Positions 1 through 9,085 are shown, counted from the stretch's first letter. The stretch is DNA of 64,000 nucleotides from an uncultured Duncaniella sp. (GCA_910586665.1 CAJUIX010000006.1:62001-126000); one strand, 5' to 3'. Made by a program: numbers and translations. The notes: generated by a model from the sequence alone, not told the origin.

Positions 1-705
1 GGCATCCTTGTCGTTGCGCACATAGTCAATCGAGTTGATAATCTTGGACAGCTCGCGGCGGTTGATCATGTAGTCTGGCTTGAGCTCTGTGCGGTTGACC
101 ACGAAGGTGACGAAGGCCGAACCTTCGATTGACTTGATGACGGGGCCGGCGTCAATCGGCGGGGTGAACACAAATTCGGTGATCACCGGCGGACGGCGGG
201 TGTCAATCTCGGCGAGGTCCACATTGCCGCGGCGCCCGGAGGCGGGTATGATGTCGGGGCGGTCGCAGCAGTTGGCCATCTCCTGGCGCATGTCGATGAA
301 GGAGTGTTCCATCCACGGCTCGAAGGGGACGTTGACCGAGTAGCGTGCGTGTTCCTGCGAGCCGGCGCGGTAGAGATAGGTGCCGGGGGCGGTGGTGTCG
401 GTGTTGCGGATGTGCCAGTACCAGCGGTTGCGACCGGCTATGGTGATCGGGTCGAGTTCGAGTGAGTCGGTCCCGGCCTCGTTGATGAGCACGGGGGTGA
501 ATATCATTTCCCGGTCGCGCGATAGGCGATAGTCAGCGGCGTCGATGTCGATTACAATGTCGATGGTGCCTGCTTTCTCGTCGAGCTTCACGTCGATGTC
601 GTGGACTTTCAGTGGGGCTGCCTGACTGAGCTTGACGTCGGCGGCTGTGGCGGTCGCGCCGGCGAGGGCGAGGACTGCTGTGAGAAGTATGCTGTTGGTA
701 TTCAT
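1..705 (-). CDS. DUF3868 domain protein, fimbria-associated (3' part outside window)
   Basis: The open frame begins at the ATG at 705-703 and runs off the left edge, giving 235 codons. The N-terminus (MNTNSILLTAVLALAGATA) is a signal peptide, so the product is exported. The rest is beta-rich, with a stretch around WYWHIRNTDTTAPGTYLYRAG, and fits the DUF3868 proteins that follow DUF3575 proteins in Bacteroidales Mfa/Fim-type fimbrial loci. It starts 13 nt after the DUF3575 gene stops, so the two are cotranscribed leftward. The family's molecular role is not established; assembly or anchoring of fimbriae is an inference from context. Any C-terminal domain is outside the window. Confidence 0.75.
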   Translation of the reverse strand, partial: MNTNSILLTAVLALAGATATAADVKLSQAAPLKVHDIDVKLDEKAGTIDIVIDIDAADYRLSRDREMIFTPVLINEAGTDSLELDPITIAGRNRWYWHIRNTDTTAPGTYLYRAGSQEHARYSVNVPFEPWMEHSFIDMRQEMANCCDRPDIIPASGRRGNVDLAEIDTRRPPVITEFVFTPPIDAGPVIKSIEGSAFVTFVVNRTELKPDYMINRRELSKIINSIDYVRNDKDA

Positions 706-718
706 GACGTCAGTGGGC

Positions 719-1303
719 TTAGAAGGTATACACGAGGTTTATAGCGGCCTTGGTCGGGCCGAAGTAGTTATGGTGCTGGTTGGAGCGTATTTTCTTGCCG
801 CAGTTGGCACAGCGGTAGACGTCGTAGTAGGTGTAGACCCAACCGATGCCGATTTCGGCCTCGAGATTCCAGCGGCGGTCGAGAATCCATGAGTAGCCAT
901 AGGCTATGCCCGCGCCTCCGAACCATCCCTGGTGGCGCTCGTCGGTGAGCTTGGAGAAGTCTGTGCCGAGAAACTTGATGTTGTTGTGGAGGTTGCCGAA
1001 GTTGTACTGGCCTCCGAGCAGGTGCGCGCCGACGAAGTGGCCTGCGAATCGCTGGCAGAACCAGTAGCGTCCCTCGGGCATGAGCATCCAGTGCTTCCAG
1101 CTGTGGCCGTTGACTGTCCAGGCGTTAAGCTGGCCTGTTGCCTCGATGGTCCACTTCGGGGCAAGGCCGAATTCGGCGCTGACGTTTGGCGATAGCACCA
1201 CGTCGTTAAGGATGTTGGTCTTGACGGCGGCCTCCTGTGCGTTGGCGGACGCTATGCCGATAAGACTTATCATCAGGACTGATATTATAGTCTTCAGTTT
1301 CAT
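719..1303 (-). CDS. DUF3575 family outer-membrane protein
   Basis: 194 aa with a clear signal peptide (MKLKTIISVLMISLIGIASANA, cleavage near residue 22). The mature part alternates aromatic and glycine-rich strands and ends in LVYTF, as outer-membrane beta-barrels do. The motif YWFCQRFAGHFVGAHLLGG and the pattern of a small barrel fit DUF3575, a Bacteroidales family found as the first gene of fimbrial operons before DUF3868. A CANC pair (about residues 165-168) suggests a disulphide or metal site. It is the first gene of a leftward operon whose best promoter lies almost 500 nt upstream (1798-1828). A specific job in fimbrial assembly is inferred from context only. Confidence 0.8.
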   Translation of the reverse strand: MKLKTIISVLMISLIGIASANAQEAAVKTNILNDVVLSPNVSAEFGLAPKWTIEATGQLNAWTVNGHSWKHWMLMPEGRYWFCQRFAGHFVGAHLLGGQYNFGNLHNNIKFLGTDFSKLTDERHQGWFGGAGIAYGYSWILDRRWNLEAEIGIGWVYTYYDVYRCANCGKKIRSNQHHNYFGPTKAAINLVYTF

Positions 1304-1613
1304 AGTCAGTTACTATGCCCGGGTAGGTTTCGTGTGCCGGGGCGGATACATAAGTGGTTGTTTAAGGTGAAATTACGGATACTTTTGTGTGGAGAGAGCG
1401 TGGGGGGAACATTGCTTTGCGGCCTCATCGAGGGGTGCGGCCGGAACGTGGCAAGGAAGCGGGAATGGATCAGGGAAGATTCTGTCGTCCGTGGTGGCTA
1501 CATGCACGGACAGCCCACCGCGGTGAGCGACAGGCATACATGATTTGGGCCTCACGCTTTTGAGTGAATCTTTCTGAAAAGCGTAAGTAGCTGATATTCT
1601 GTATTTTATGACT

Positions 1614-1622
1614 GGGGGGGGG
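1614..1622. repeat. poly-G tract (G9)
   Basis: Nine consecutive G on the + strand (C9 in the leader of the leftward DUF3575 operon). No other G or C run of this length was noticed in the window. Tracts of this size can change length by slipped-strand mispairing. Confidence 0.9.
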
Positions 1623-1797
1623 TAAAATTCCCTGTGTCATTTCGTGTAATCGGAACATATCAAGCGTGCAATTACTAAGTTTATGCAAAGGTTATAAGTA
1701 TAATGCTATATCAAGTTATGAGTGTGGTTTGCAAAGGTGAGAGCCGAGGCTCGTGCTACTATTACTAATATGCTATTGCGTTGTCACGAATGTCTTG

Positions 1798-1828
1798 CAA
1801 AAGTAGTTAAAATTCTTTTATCGGCCAA
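1798..1828 (-). promoter_or_regulatory. promoter of the leftward DUF3575-DUF3868 operon
   Basis: Read on the minus strand: TTGG near 1828, about 20 nt spacer, then TACTTTTG (1805-1798). This matches the Bacteroidetes consensus TTG / TAnnTTTG. Predicted transcription start is near 1792, giving a leader of about 490 nt before the DUF3575 ATG. Confidence 0.6.
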
Positions 1829-1877
1829 GTGATTAGTTAAAAACTTTTAGTTAAAAATCGGTTAAACAATAGTTAAA
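1804..1877. repeat. direct repeats of (A/G)GTTAAA, partly 11-bp phased
   Basis: TAGTTAAA occurs at 1804-1811, 1834-1841, 1848-1855 and 1870-1877, with GGTTAAA at 1860-1866. The cores starting at 1849, 1860 and 1871 are exactly 11 bp apart, so they lie on one face of the helix. The cluster overlaps and lies just upstream of the leftward promoter, as activator sites of OmpR/PhoB-type regulators do. Confidence 0.7.
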
Positions 1878-2010
1878 TCTATTGGCTGTCTATAGGCCGG
1901 ACTCATCAATAGACATTCGGTCCTTTTTGTGGTGGTGGCCGGGTGCGCTCTTGGCCGGATAGTATGCTTTAGTCCCAAGGCTATGTTTTATTGGAAAATC
2001 TCTGACGGAG

Positions 2011-2041
2011 TTTGTTATTTATTGATAAATCGCTATCTTTG
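2011..2041 (+). promoter_or_regulatory. promoter of the C69 peptidase operon
   Basis: TTTG at 2011-2014, a 19-nt spacer, then TATCTTTG at 2034-2041: a full match to the Bacteroidetes -33/-7 promoter. Predicted start is near 2047, about 100 nt before the ATG at 2145. Confidence 0.75.
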
Positions 2042-2144
2042 CATTTGATATGAATCTGCATGTCCGCAGTTTCCCCGGTCTTTTTGTGGACATGGAAATA
2101 CCTGATGAAGGGCAATTAGTAACTAATTAAATTAATAAATAAGA

Positions 2145-3767
2145 ATGAGAATAAAGACATTGTTTGTAGCAATGCTGGCACTGCTTCCCGTGGAAGCTTT
2201 CGCCTGCACGAGCCTTATCGCTGGTAAGAAGGCAACGCCCGACGGCTCGGTGCTCGTGACCTATGCAGCCGACAGCCACACACTCTACGGCGAGCTTTAC
2301 AACCGCCCGGGCGGCAAGCATGCCAAAGGGGAGGTGCGAAAGATTGTCGAGTGGGACACCGGCAAGTATCTCGGAGAGATTCCGCAGGTTAGCGAGACCT
2401 ACACGACCATCGGCAATATGAACGAGCACGGACTGACTATCTCCGAGAGCACTTGGGGTGGACGTGCAGAGCTTGAGGACACTACGGGCATCATAGATTA
2501 CGGCTCGCTCATCTATGTGACTCTCGAGCGCGCCAAGACACCTCGCGAGGCCATCAAAATCATGACCGACCTGGTCAATGAATACGGCTATCATTCGAGC
2601 GGCGAGTCGTTTACGATTGCCGACTCCGAGGAGGCCTGGATTATGGAGCTTATCGGAAAGGGTGGCAAGGAGAAGGGCGCCGTGTGGGTGGCCCGCCGTA
2701 TCCCCGACGACTGCATTGCCGGCCATGCCAACCATCCCCGCATCCACAAATTCCCCCTTGATGACAAGGAAAATACTCTTTACTCGAAGGATGTCATTGA
2801 TTTCGCCCGCAAGATGGGCTACTATAATGGTAAGGACGAGGATTTCAGCTTCTCGCTGACCTACGGCGAGCTTGACGGCACTGCCACCCGTGGCTGTGAC
2901 GGCCGGGTGTGGAGCTATTTCAACCGCTTCGCCGACGGCATGGACGCCTACCTTCCCTGGGTCTTGAAGGCCGAGGGAGAGCCCTTCCCCCTTTGGGTAA
3001 AGCCTGACCGTCTCGTGAGTGTCAACGACATGAAGTGGATGATGCGCGACCATTTCGAGGGCACCCCTATGGATATGACCAAGGATGTGGGCGCCGGACC
3101 TTACGCCGTCCCCTACCGCTGGCGCCCGATGACCTTCAAGGTTGACGGCAAGGAGTACCTCAACGAGCGAGCCATCGCCACCCAGCAGACCGGCTTCTCC
3201 TTCGTGTCGCAGATGAATTCTGCCCACCCCGAACTCATGCGCGGCATCCTTTGGTTTGGTGTCGACGATGCCAACACCTGTGTCTACGTTCCGATGTATA
3301 GCGGCATCACTTCAATCCCTCATGAATTTGCTGTCGGCAACGGTGACCTGCTCACACTTTCATGGGACGCCGCCTTCTGGGTGACAAGCTATGTCGCAAA
3401 CCAGGCCTACCACCAGTACAGCAAGATGATTGACGACATCCGTCGCGTGCAGAAGGGTGAGGAGGCAACACTCGAGGCCGAGGTCGGCAAGATGATTGCC
3501 GAACTTCCCTCTCTCGACGCCGCCACAGCCCGCAAGCGCCTCAACGCCCACTCGGCAGCCGCCTCGAGCCGCTATGTGAAGCGCTACAAGGACCTCGGCG
3601 ACTATCTGCTCGTCAAATACATGGACGGCAACATCAAGCGTGAGAAGGACGGCAAGTTTGAGCGCACCCCCGAGGGTATGCCCGTATCTCCTATCTATGG
3701 CGGATATGACGAGCGCTACTACCGCTCCATTGTCAATGAGACCGGCGACCACCTGCTTATAAAGTAG
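2145..3767 (+). CDS. C69 family dipeptidase (PepD-like, exported)
   Basis: 540 aa. Signal peptide residues 1-20 end directly before Cys21 in FACTSLIAGKKATPDGS. In family C69 (Ntn-hydrolase fold, PF03577) this Cys becomes the N-terminal nucleophile after processing, and SLIAGK plus the following DGS and AADSH are the usual surrounding residues. The GNMNEHGLTISESTWGGR block is also typical. It hydrolyses dipeptides, here probably in the periplasm, feeding amino acids from peptide breakdown. It is the first gene of a run with pcrA, nspC, a glycosyltransferase and radC (19-nt gap to pcrA). Family assignment is firm; substrate preference is unknown. Confidence 0.92.
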   Translation: MRIKTLFVAMLALLPVEAFACTSLIAGKKATPDGSVLVTYAADSHTLYGELYNRPGGKHAKGEVRKIVEWDTGKYLGEIPQVSETYTTIGNMNEHGLTISESTWGGRAELEDTTGIIDYGSLIYVTLERAKTPREAIKIMTDLVNEYGYHSSGESFTIADSEEAWIMELIGKGGKEKGAVWVARRIPDDCIAGHANHPRIHKFPLDDKENTLYSKDVIDFARKMGYYNGKDEDFSFSLTYGELDGTATRGCDGRVWSYFNRFADGMDAYLPWVLKAEGEPFPLWVKPDRLVSVNDMKWMMRDHFEGTPMDMTKDVGAGPYAVPYRWRPMTFKVDGKEYLNERAIATQQTGFSFVSQMNSAHPELMRGILWFGVDDANTCVYVPMYSGITSIPHEFAVGNGDLLTLSWDAAFWVTSYVANQAYHQYSKMIDDIRRVQKGEEATLEAEVGKMIAELPSLDAATARKRLNAHSAAASSRYVKRYKDLGDYLLVKYMDGNIKREKDGKFERTPEGMPVSPIYGGYDERYYRSIVNETGDHLLIK

Positions 3768-3786
3768 GCTTCGCTACAGTAATGAT

Positions 3787-6153
3787 ATGACAGAAAATTA
3801 TCTTGACGAACTAAATGAACAGCAGCGCGCGGCAGTAGAGTTTTGCGACGGGCCTGAGCTTGTGATAGCAGGTGCCGGTTCGGGCAAAACCCGCGTGCTG
3901 ACATATAAAATCGTTCACCTTTTGCGCCTCGGCTATGAGCCTTGGCGCATTTTGGCTTTGACCTTTACCAATAAGGCCGCCCGCGAGATGCGCGAGCGTA
4001 TCGAGGCGCTTGTCGGGTCGGAAGTCGCATCGAAATTGTGGATGGGCACCTTCCATTCGATTTTTGCCCGCATACTGCGTTCCAACGCCGAGCGTGTAGG
4101 CTACAAAAGCAGCTTTACAATCTATGACGCGGCTGACAGCAAGTCGCTTGTCAAGACAATAATCAAGGATATGGGGCTTGACGAGAAGGTCTACAAGCCT
4201 TCGGTGGTGCTTTCGGCCATATCCGGGGCTAAAAATGCCCTTGTATCCCCCGAGGTCTATGCCATGAGCCGGGATGTCATGGAGGCCGACGCCGCAGCGC
4301 GCCGCCCGGAGCTGCATCTTGTATATAAGGCTTATTGTGAGCGCTGCAAGGTGGCCGGAGCTATGGATTTTGACGACCTGCTCTACTACACCAATATGCT
4401 CATGCTCGATAATCCTGACGTCCTGCGTCACTACCGGGAATTTTTCCGATATGTGCTTGTCGACGAGTATCAGGACACCAACTTCGCGCAGCATGTCATC
4501 GTCACGCAGCTCACCAGTGAGAGCGGGCGACTCTGCGTGGTCGGCGACGACGCCCAAAGCATCTACTCCTTCCGCGGGGCCAATATCCGCAACATTCTTG
4601 ACCTGCGCAAGACCTATCCCACGCTGTCGACCTTCAAGCTTGAACGAAACTACCGCTCGACGCGCAATATAATTGACGCCGCCGGCTCGCTGATTGACAA
4701 GAACCGAGACCAGATTCCAAAGCAGGTCTATTCCAAAAATGAGAGCGGTGCGCCGGTTGAGATTGTAAAGTGCTACAGCGATTTCGAGGAGGCCTATCAG
4801 GTGGCCTCGCGAATCTCGCAGCTGCGTATGCGCTCTGGCGACAGTGCCGACGAGTTTGCGATACTCTACCGTACCAATGCCCAGAGCCGTGTGCTCGAGG
4901 AAGCATTGCGCAAGCGCAACGTGGCCTATCGAATCTATGGAGGTCTGTCCTTCTACCAGCGCAAGGAGGTAAAGGACGCCATAGCTTATTTCCGTATGGC
5001 CCTCAACCCCGACGATGACGAGGCTCTGAAGCGCATCATCAACTTCCCGGCGCGAGGTATCGGCGACACGACTCTCGGTAAGCTCGTGGCTCGTGCCATA
5101 GAGGACAATGTCAGCATTTGGACTGTGATACAGGAGCCTGACAAGCATCCGGCAGGCCTCAATGCCGGCACTCTCCGCAAGCTTGATGCCTTTGCCGGGT
5201 TGATAGTAGAGTTTACCGAGGCTAACCGCAAAGGAGCTGACGCTTACACTCTCGCGGAGAAGATTATCGACCGCACGGGTATCTTCGCTATGCTCGTCCA
5301 TGACAGAACCCCTGAGAGTATCTCGAAGCAGGACAATCTCCAGGAACTGCTTGCGGGTGTGAAGGAGTTTGTCGATAACCGCCTTGAGGAGGGGGGCGAT
5401 AACATTTCTCTCGGTGATTTCATGGCCGAGGTGTCACTTGCCACCGACCAGGACTCGGATTCCGACGGAGTCGAGGAGCGCGTCACCCTTATGACAGTGC
5501 ATGCCGCCAAGGGGCTTGAATTCAACAATGTCTTTGTTGTCGGCGTCGAGGAGGACCTCTTTCCTTCGGCTATGGCGCAGGACTCTCCTGCGCAGATTGA
5601 GGAGGAGAGGCGACTGATGTATGTAGCTATCACGCGAGCCCGCAAATTCTGTATGCTGAGTTATGCAGGTTCGCGCTTCAGAAACGGTCAGCCGGCCGCC
5701 TGTCGGCCATCGCGTTTCCTCGGAGACATTGATCCGGCCTACGTCCGTCTTGCGACTGACGATGTCTTGGCTCCGGCAGCCGCGCGTGTGCGTCCGACAG
5801 CCAACTACTCCGCATCGCTTGCTTCGAGTGCCCGCAGCCTCAATTCTTTGCGCCGTCCTTCTACCGAGCCGCGCCGTCAATCGTCACTGTCGGTTGATGA
5901 CTATAAGCGCAGTCCTGCCTCAGTCCCCGTGTCATCATCTCCTGCGGCAGCCTCAGGTGACTTTCGTCAGCACACTGTAGTAGAGCTTGCAGAGGGCATG
6001 AAAATCGAGCATGCCAAGTTCGGGGCCGGTGTCATTATCAACATAGACAGCTCAGGTCCCGACGCGCGCATAACCGTCGATTTTAATGCCACTGCCCAGC
6101 GAACTCTGATGCTGAAGTTCGCCAAGTTTGCCATTGTCAAAGAAAAAGAATAA
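3787..6153 (+). CDS. pcrA: superfamily 1A DNA helicase, UvrD/PcrA type
   Basis: 788 aa ATP-dependent 3'-5' DNA helicase of repair and replication-fork maintenance. Helicase motifs appear in order: Q motif (LNEQQRAAVE, 9-18), Walker A AGAGSGKT (28-35), TFTNKAAREMRERI, motif II VDEYQDTN, motif III VVGDDAQSIYSFRGA, motif IV RNYRST, motif V MTVHAAKGLEF and motif VI VAITRARK. The C-terminal 50 residues (KFGAGVIINID...) form the Tudor-like PcrA/UvrD tail after a low-complexity Ser/Pro-rich linker. There is no nuclease domain, so it is not AddA or RecB. It follows the C69 gene by 19 nt and precedes nspC by 24 nt. PcrA versus UvrD naming is a matter of convention. Confidence 0.95.
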   Translation: MTENYLDELNEQQRAAVEFCDGPELVIAGAGSGKTRVLTYKIVHLLRLGYEPWRILALTFTNKAAREMRERIEALVGSEVASKLWMGTFHSIFARILRSNAERVGYKSSFTIYDAADSKSLVKTIIKDMGLDEKVYKPSVVLSAISGAKNALVSPEVYAMSRDVMEADAAARRPELHLVYKAYCERCKVAGAMDFDDLLYYTNMLMLDNPDVLRHYREFFRYVLVDEYQDTNFAQHVIVTQLTSESGRLCVVGDDAQSIYSFRGANIRNILDLRKTYPTLSTFKLERNYRSTRNIIDAAGSLIDKNRDQIPKQVYSKNESGAPVEIVKCYSDFEEAYQVASRISQLRMRSGDSADEFAILYRTNAQSRVLEEALRKRNVAYRIYGGLSFYQRKEVKDAIAYFRMALNPDDDEALKRIINFPARGIGDTTLGKLVARAIEDNVSIWTVIQEPDKHPAGLNAGTLRKLDAFAGLIVEFTEANRKGADAYTLAEKIIDRTGIFAMLVHDRTPESISKQDNLQELLAGVKEFVDNRLEEGGDNISLGDFMAEVSLATDQDSDSDGVEERVTLMTVHAAKGLEFNNVFVVGVEEDLFPSAMAQDSPAQIEEERRLMYVAITRARKFCMLSYAGSRFRNGQPAACRPSRFLGDIDPAYVRLATDDVLAPAAARVRPTANYSASLASSARSLNSLRRPSTEPRRQSSLSVDDYKRSPASVPVSSSPAAASGDFRQHTVVELAEGMKIEHAKFGAGVIINIDSSGPDARITVDFNATAQRTLMLKFAKFAIVKEKE

Positions 6154-6177
6154 GAATAATAAATATAATCATCAGTT

Positions 6178-7308
6178 ATGAAAGTTGAAGAGCTACCCAC
6201 GCCGTTCTATATAGTCTATGAGGACAGGCTTCGTCGGAATCTGGAGCTGATTACCCGCGTCGAGCGTGAAGCCGGTGTCAATATCATCATGGCCTTCAAA
6301 GCCAATGCCCTCTGGCGTACCTTCCCTATTGTCCGTGAGTATAATAAGGATTTCACCGCCAGCTCGCTCAACGAACTCCGCCTTGGCAACGAGGAGCTAT
6401 GCGGGGAGGCGCACGTCTATTGCCCTGTCTACACAGAGGGGACAATCGACGAGTTTCTGTTGCGTGCCACTCATCTGACTTTCAACTCACTCGGTCAGTG
6501 GGAGCGATATGGCGCCCGTGCCATCGCCGCCGGAGTCTCTCCCGGTCTCAGGGTCAATCCCCAGTGCTCGGTGATTGACACTGAAATTTATAATCCCGCC
6601 CTCCCAGGCTCACGCTTCGGAGTCACAGCCGACCAGCTCGGGGGGATGTTCCCGGCCGGAATCGAGGGGCTGCACTTCCATGCGCTTTGCGAGAGCTCGA
6701 GCTACGACCTCGAAAAGGTGCTCACGGCATTTGAAGCCCAGTTCGGCTGCTATTTCAAGCAATTGAGGTGGGTGAACTTCGGCGGCGGACATCTCATGAC
6801 CCGCGAAGGCTATGATGTTGAGCACCTCATAGGCTTGCTGAGGGACTTCCGTGCCCGCTATCCCTGGCTGCGTGTAATTATGGAGCCCGGCAGCGCATGG
6901 ATGTGGCGCACAGGCGACCTTATTACCGAGGTACTCGATGTTGTTGACAACCAGGGCATACATACGGCAATAATTGATGCCAGCTTTTCATGCCACATGC
7001 CCGACTGTCTCGAGATGCCTTACAAACCGGCAATCACAGAGAGCGTCCCTGAGGCCGAGGGGTTGCCCGTCTATCGGCTTGGTGGCAATTCATGTCTGAG
7101 TGGGGACTATGTCGGCGACTGGAGCTTTGCCGAGCCACTGAAAGCGGGCGACCGTCTGACCCTCGAAGATATGAACCACTACACGACAGTTAAGACAACC
7201 ATGTTTAACGGCATACAGCATCCTGCCATAGTCCTTTGTGACAGCAACGGTGACTGCCGCTACCTTCGCCAATTTGATTATATGGATTATAAAAACCGTA
7301 TGAGCTGA
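6178..7308 (+). CDS. nspC: carboxynorspermidine/carboxyspermidine decarboxylase
   Basis: 376 aa PLP-dependent decarboxylase of the alanine racemase/group IV fold. It removes CO2 from carboxy(nor)spermidine in the alternative polyamine pathway. The N-terminal TPFYIVYEDRLRRNLE and the PLP lysine in MAFKANALW (Lys42) are diagnostic. Later blocks GLHFHALCESSSYDLE, VNFGGGH and MEPGSA bind substrate and phosphate, and GGNSCLSGDYVGDW near the C-terminus is the NspC signature including the active-site Cys. The partner dehydrogenase gene is not in the window. Its stop overlaps the next ATG by one base (TGATG), so the glycosyltransferase is translationally coupled. Confidence 0.93.
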   Translation: MKVEELPTPFYIVYEDRLRRNLELITRVEREAGVNIIMAFKANALWRTFPIVREYNKDFTASSLNELRLGNEELCGEAHVYCPVYTEGTIDEFLLRATHLTFNSLGQWERYGARAIAAGVSPGLRVNPQCSVIDTEIYNPALPGSRFGVTADQLGGMFPAGIEGLHFHALCESSSYDLEKVLTAFEAQFGCYFKQLRWVNFGGGHLMTREGYDVEHLIGLLRDFRARYPWLRVIMEPGSAWMWRTGDLITEVLDVVDNQGIHTAIIDASFSCHMPDCLEMPYKPAITESVPEAEGLPVYRLGGNSCLSGDYVGDWSFAEPLKAGDRLTLEDMNHYTTVKTTMFNGIQHPAIVLCDSNGDCRYLRQFDYMDYKNRMS

Positions 7309-8309
7309 TGGATAAGCCCCGTTTCTCTATCATAATTCCTGTCTATAACCGTGTGGACGAGGTGAGAGACCTCATGGAGAGTCTTTCAAGGCAGTCTGTG
7401 AAAAATTTCGAGGCAATTTTTGTCGAGGACGGTTCGACGGAGCTGTGTGAGAGCGTGCTCGGAGAGTTTCCTGATGTCGATGCACATTATTATTATAAGG
7501 AAAACGAGGGGCGCTCTATTGCCCGCAACTATGGCATGGAGCGCGCGCGCGGTGACTACTTCGTATTCTTCGATAGTGACTGTGTCATCCCCGAGGACTA
7601 TTTCAAGACACTCGCCGCTGAGCTTGACGCCTCTCCATGCGATTGTTTCGGAGGTCCTGACGCTGCACATGAGTCATTCTCGTCTACGCAGAAGGCCATC
7701 AATTATTCCATGACCTCCTTCCTGACCACCGGGGGCATACGCGGCGGCAAGGTCAGTCTTGAAAAATTTGTCCCGCGCACGTTCAACATGGGTTTCTCGC
7801 GTCGCGTCTATGACAGAGTCGGAGGCTTCCGTGAGATGTTCTCGGAGGATATAGACATGTCGACCCGCATCCGCAACGCCGGCTTTGATGTTTGCCTGAT
7901 ACGACCGGCCTTTGTATACCACAAGCGCAGGGTCGATTTCAAGAAATTTTTCCGCCAGGTCTATGTCTTCGGCATGTCGCGTATAACCCTGAAGTTGCTC
8001 TATCCCGGTTCGCTGAAGGTCGTGCACGCCCTTCCGGCACTAGCGGTGGTAATCGGTGTGCTGCTTGTGTTGCTCGGCATTATTGTGAGTCCCTGGTTCC
8101 TGCTCCCTATAGCATTATATCTGCTTGCAATCTTTGTGACCGCCTGGATTTCGACCTCGTCATTTATAATTGCGTTGAAGGCTGTTCCGGCGAGTGTGAT
8201 TCAGATTTGCGGATACGGCTGTGGCTTCATCAAGGCTTATGTAAGTAAAATCCTCCTCGGTCGTGGCCGTGATATAAATGAGGAGATAGCCATAAGGAAA
8301 GGGAAATAG
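7308..8309 (+). CDS. family 2 glycosyltransferase with C-terminal membrane segments
   Basis: 333 aa. The N-terminal GT-A domain starts with FSIIIPVYNR (6-15) and has the metal/nucleotide motif DSD at 89-91; TFNMGFSRRVYDRVGGF and SEDIDMSTR are the acceptor-side ED motif of processive-type GT2 enzymes. After about residue 235, two to three hydrophobic helices anchor it in the inner membrane. It transfers a sugar from a nucleotide donor to a membrane-linked acceptor, probably in envelope glycan synthesis; donor and acceptor cannot be told. It overlaps nspC by one base and is 3 nt from radC. No other glycan genes flank it. Confidence 0.88.
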   Translation: MDKPRFSIIIPVYNRVDEVRDLMESLSRQSVKNFEAIFVEDGSTELCESVLGEFPDVDAHYYYKENEGRSIARNYGMERARGDYFVFFDSDCVIPEDYFKTLAAELDASPCDCFGGPDAAHESFSSTQKAINYSMTSFLTTGGIRGGKVSLEKFVPRTFNMGFSRRVYDRVGGFREMFSEDIDMSTRIRNAGFDVCLIRPAFVYHKRRVDFKKFFRQVYVFGMSRITLKLLYPGSLKVVHALPALAVVIGVLLVLLGIIVSPWFLLPIALYLLAIFVTAWISTSSFIIALKAVPASVIQICGYGCGFIKAYVSKILLGRGRDINEEIAIRKGK

Positions 8310-8312
8310 GTT

Positions 8313-9020
8313 ATGGATGACAATCCCTTTACCTCTACCCGTATACAGGACCTCGGCGAGGACGACAAGCCGCGAGAGAAGGCACTCAGTCTCGGCATCC
8401 GTGCGCTCAGCGATGCGGAGCTGATAGCTATAATCTTCGGAGGCGGCCTCCCTGGGCTGTCGGTGGTCGATCTCGCGAGACAGATTCTTCGTGACTGCGA
8501 CAACCGTGTCGACAATCTTGCACGCATGGGCATCAACGAGTTGATGAGCAAGTATAAAGGTGTGGGGCAGGCCAAGGCTGTGAGTCTTGCCGCGGCTTTC
8601 GAACTTGGTAGACGAAATGGTGAGCAGGGGCGAGCCAATCAGCGGCCGGTTATAAGGTCGAGCGAGGATGTGGTGGCGCTCATGCGCCCAATTCTCGAAT
8701 CGCTCGACTATGAGGAGTTTTGGGTGCTGATGCTCTCGCGTAGCAACCAGGTTAAGTATAAACGTTGTATATCGCAGGGTGGAACGGCGTCTACTGTTGT
8801 AGATGTCAAACTGTTGCTCAAACGAGCTATCGACTGTCTCGCTGATGGGATTGTATTAGTGCATAACCACCCGTCGGGCAACGACAGGCCGAGCGGGGAG
8901 GATGATTCCATTACCCGCAAGATTAAGGAGGGGGCTAATATACTCGGTATACGAGTCGTCGACCATGTGATTATAGCCCGTCATAGGGCTTATTCCTACA
9001 ATGACGAGGGGCGTTTGTGA
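8313..9020 (+). CDS. radC: RadC family JAB-domain protein
   Basis: 235 aa. An N-terminal helix-hairpin-helix region (about 35-95, with YKGVGQAKA) is followed by the JAB/MPN+ domain. The zinc motif is intact: HNHPSG at 184-189 then DD around 197-198 (HxHPSGxxxPSxxD). The family was once linked to DNA repair, but that role is disputed; a metalloprotease or nuclease-like activity is possible. This is the full-length chromosomal form, last in the operon with the helicase, polyamine and glycosyltransferase genes. The 65-nt gap to cysK probably ends the operon. Confidence 0.93.
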   Translation: MDDNPFTSTRIQDLGEDDKPREKALSLGIRALSDAELIAIIFGGGLPGLSVVDLARQILRDCDNRVDNLARMGINELMSKYKGVGQAKAVSLAAAFELGRRNGEQGRANQRPVIRSSEDVVALMRPILESLDYEEFWVLMLSRSNQVKYKRCISQGGTASTVVDVKLLLKRAIDCLADGIVLVHNHPSGNDRPSGEDDSITRKIKEGANILGIRVVDHVIIARHRAYSYNDEGRL

Positions 9021-9085
9021 ACATTCATAGCGTCGGAGCTGTATAAATTTAACAGGTAACCAGGTACTAACGTTTCAAAATACAC

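Larger units (their letters stand above)
1304..2144. other. 841-bp divergent intergenic region, regulatory
   Basis: This stretch separates the leftward DUF3575 operon from the rightward C69 peptidase. Short open frames in it have no family resemblance. It holds a leftward promoter (1798-1828), a cluster of AGTTAAA repeats (1804-1877), overlapping inverted repeats (TCTATTG/CAATAGA at 1878-1913 and TGTCTAT/ATAGACA at 1887-1915), a run of nine G (1614-1622) and a rightward promoter (2011-2041). The left 490 nt would be a long untranslated leader of the fimbria-type operon. Confidence 0.7.

Noticed and set aside
1373..1688. Two short minus-strand frames (60 and 72 aa) in the leader of the DUF3575 operon
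   Set aside because: No signal peptide, no conserved look and no start-site signals; part of the leader is low-complexity.
2127..3227. 366-aa open frame on the minus strand
   Set aside because: Antisense shadow of the C69 dipeptidase.
3811..5301. 496-aa open frame on the minus strand
   Set aside because: It is antisense to pcrA, which has all helicase motifs; the product looks random.
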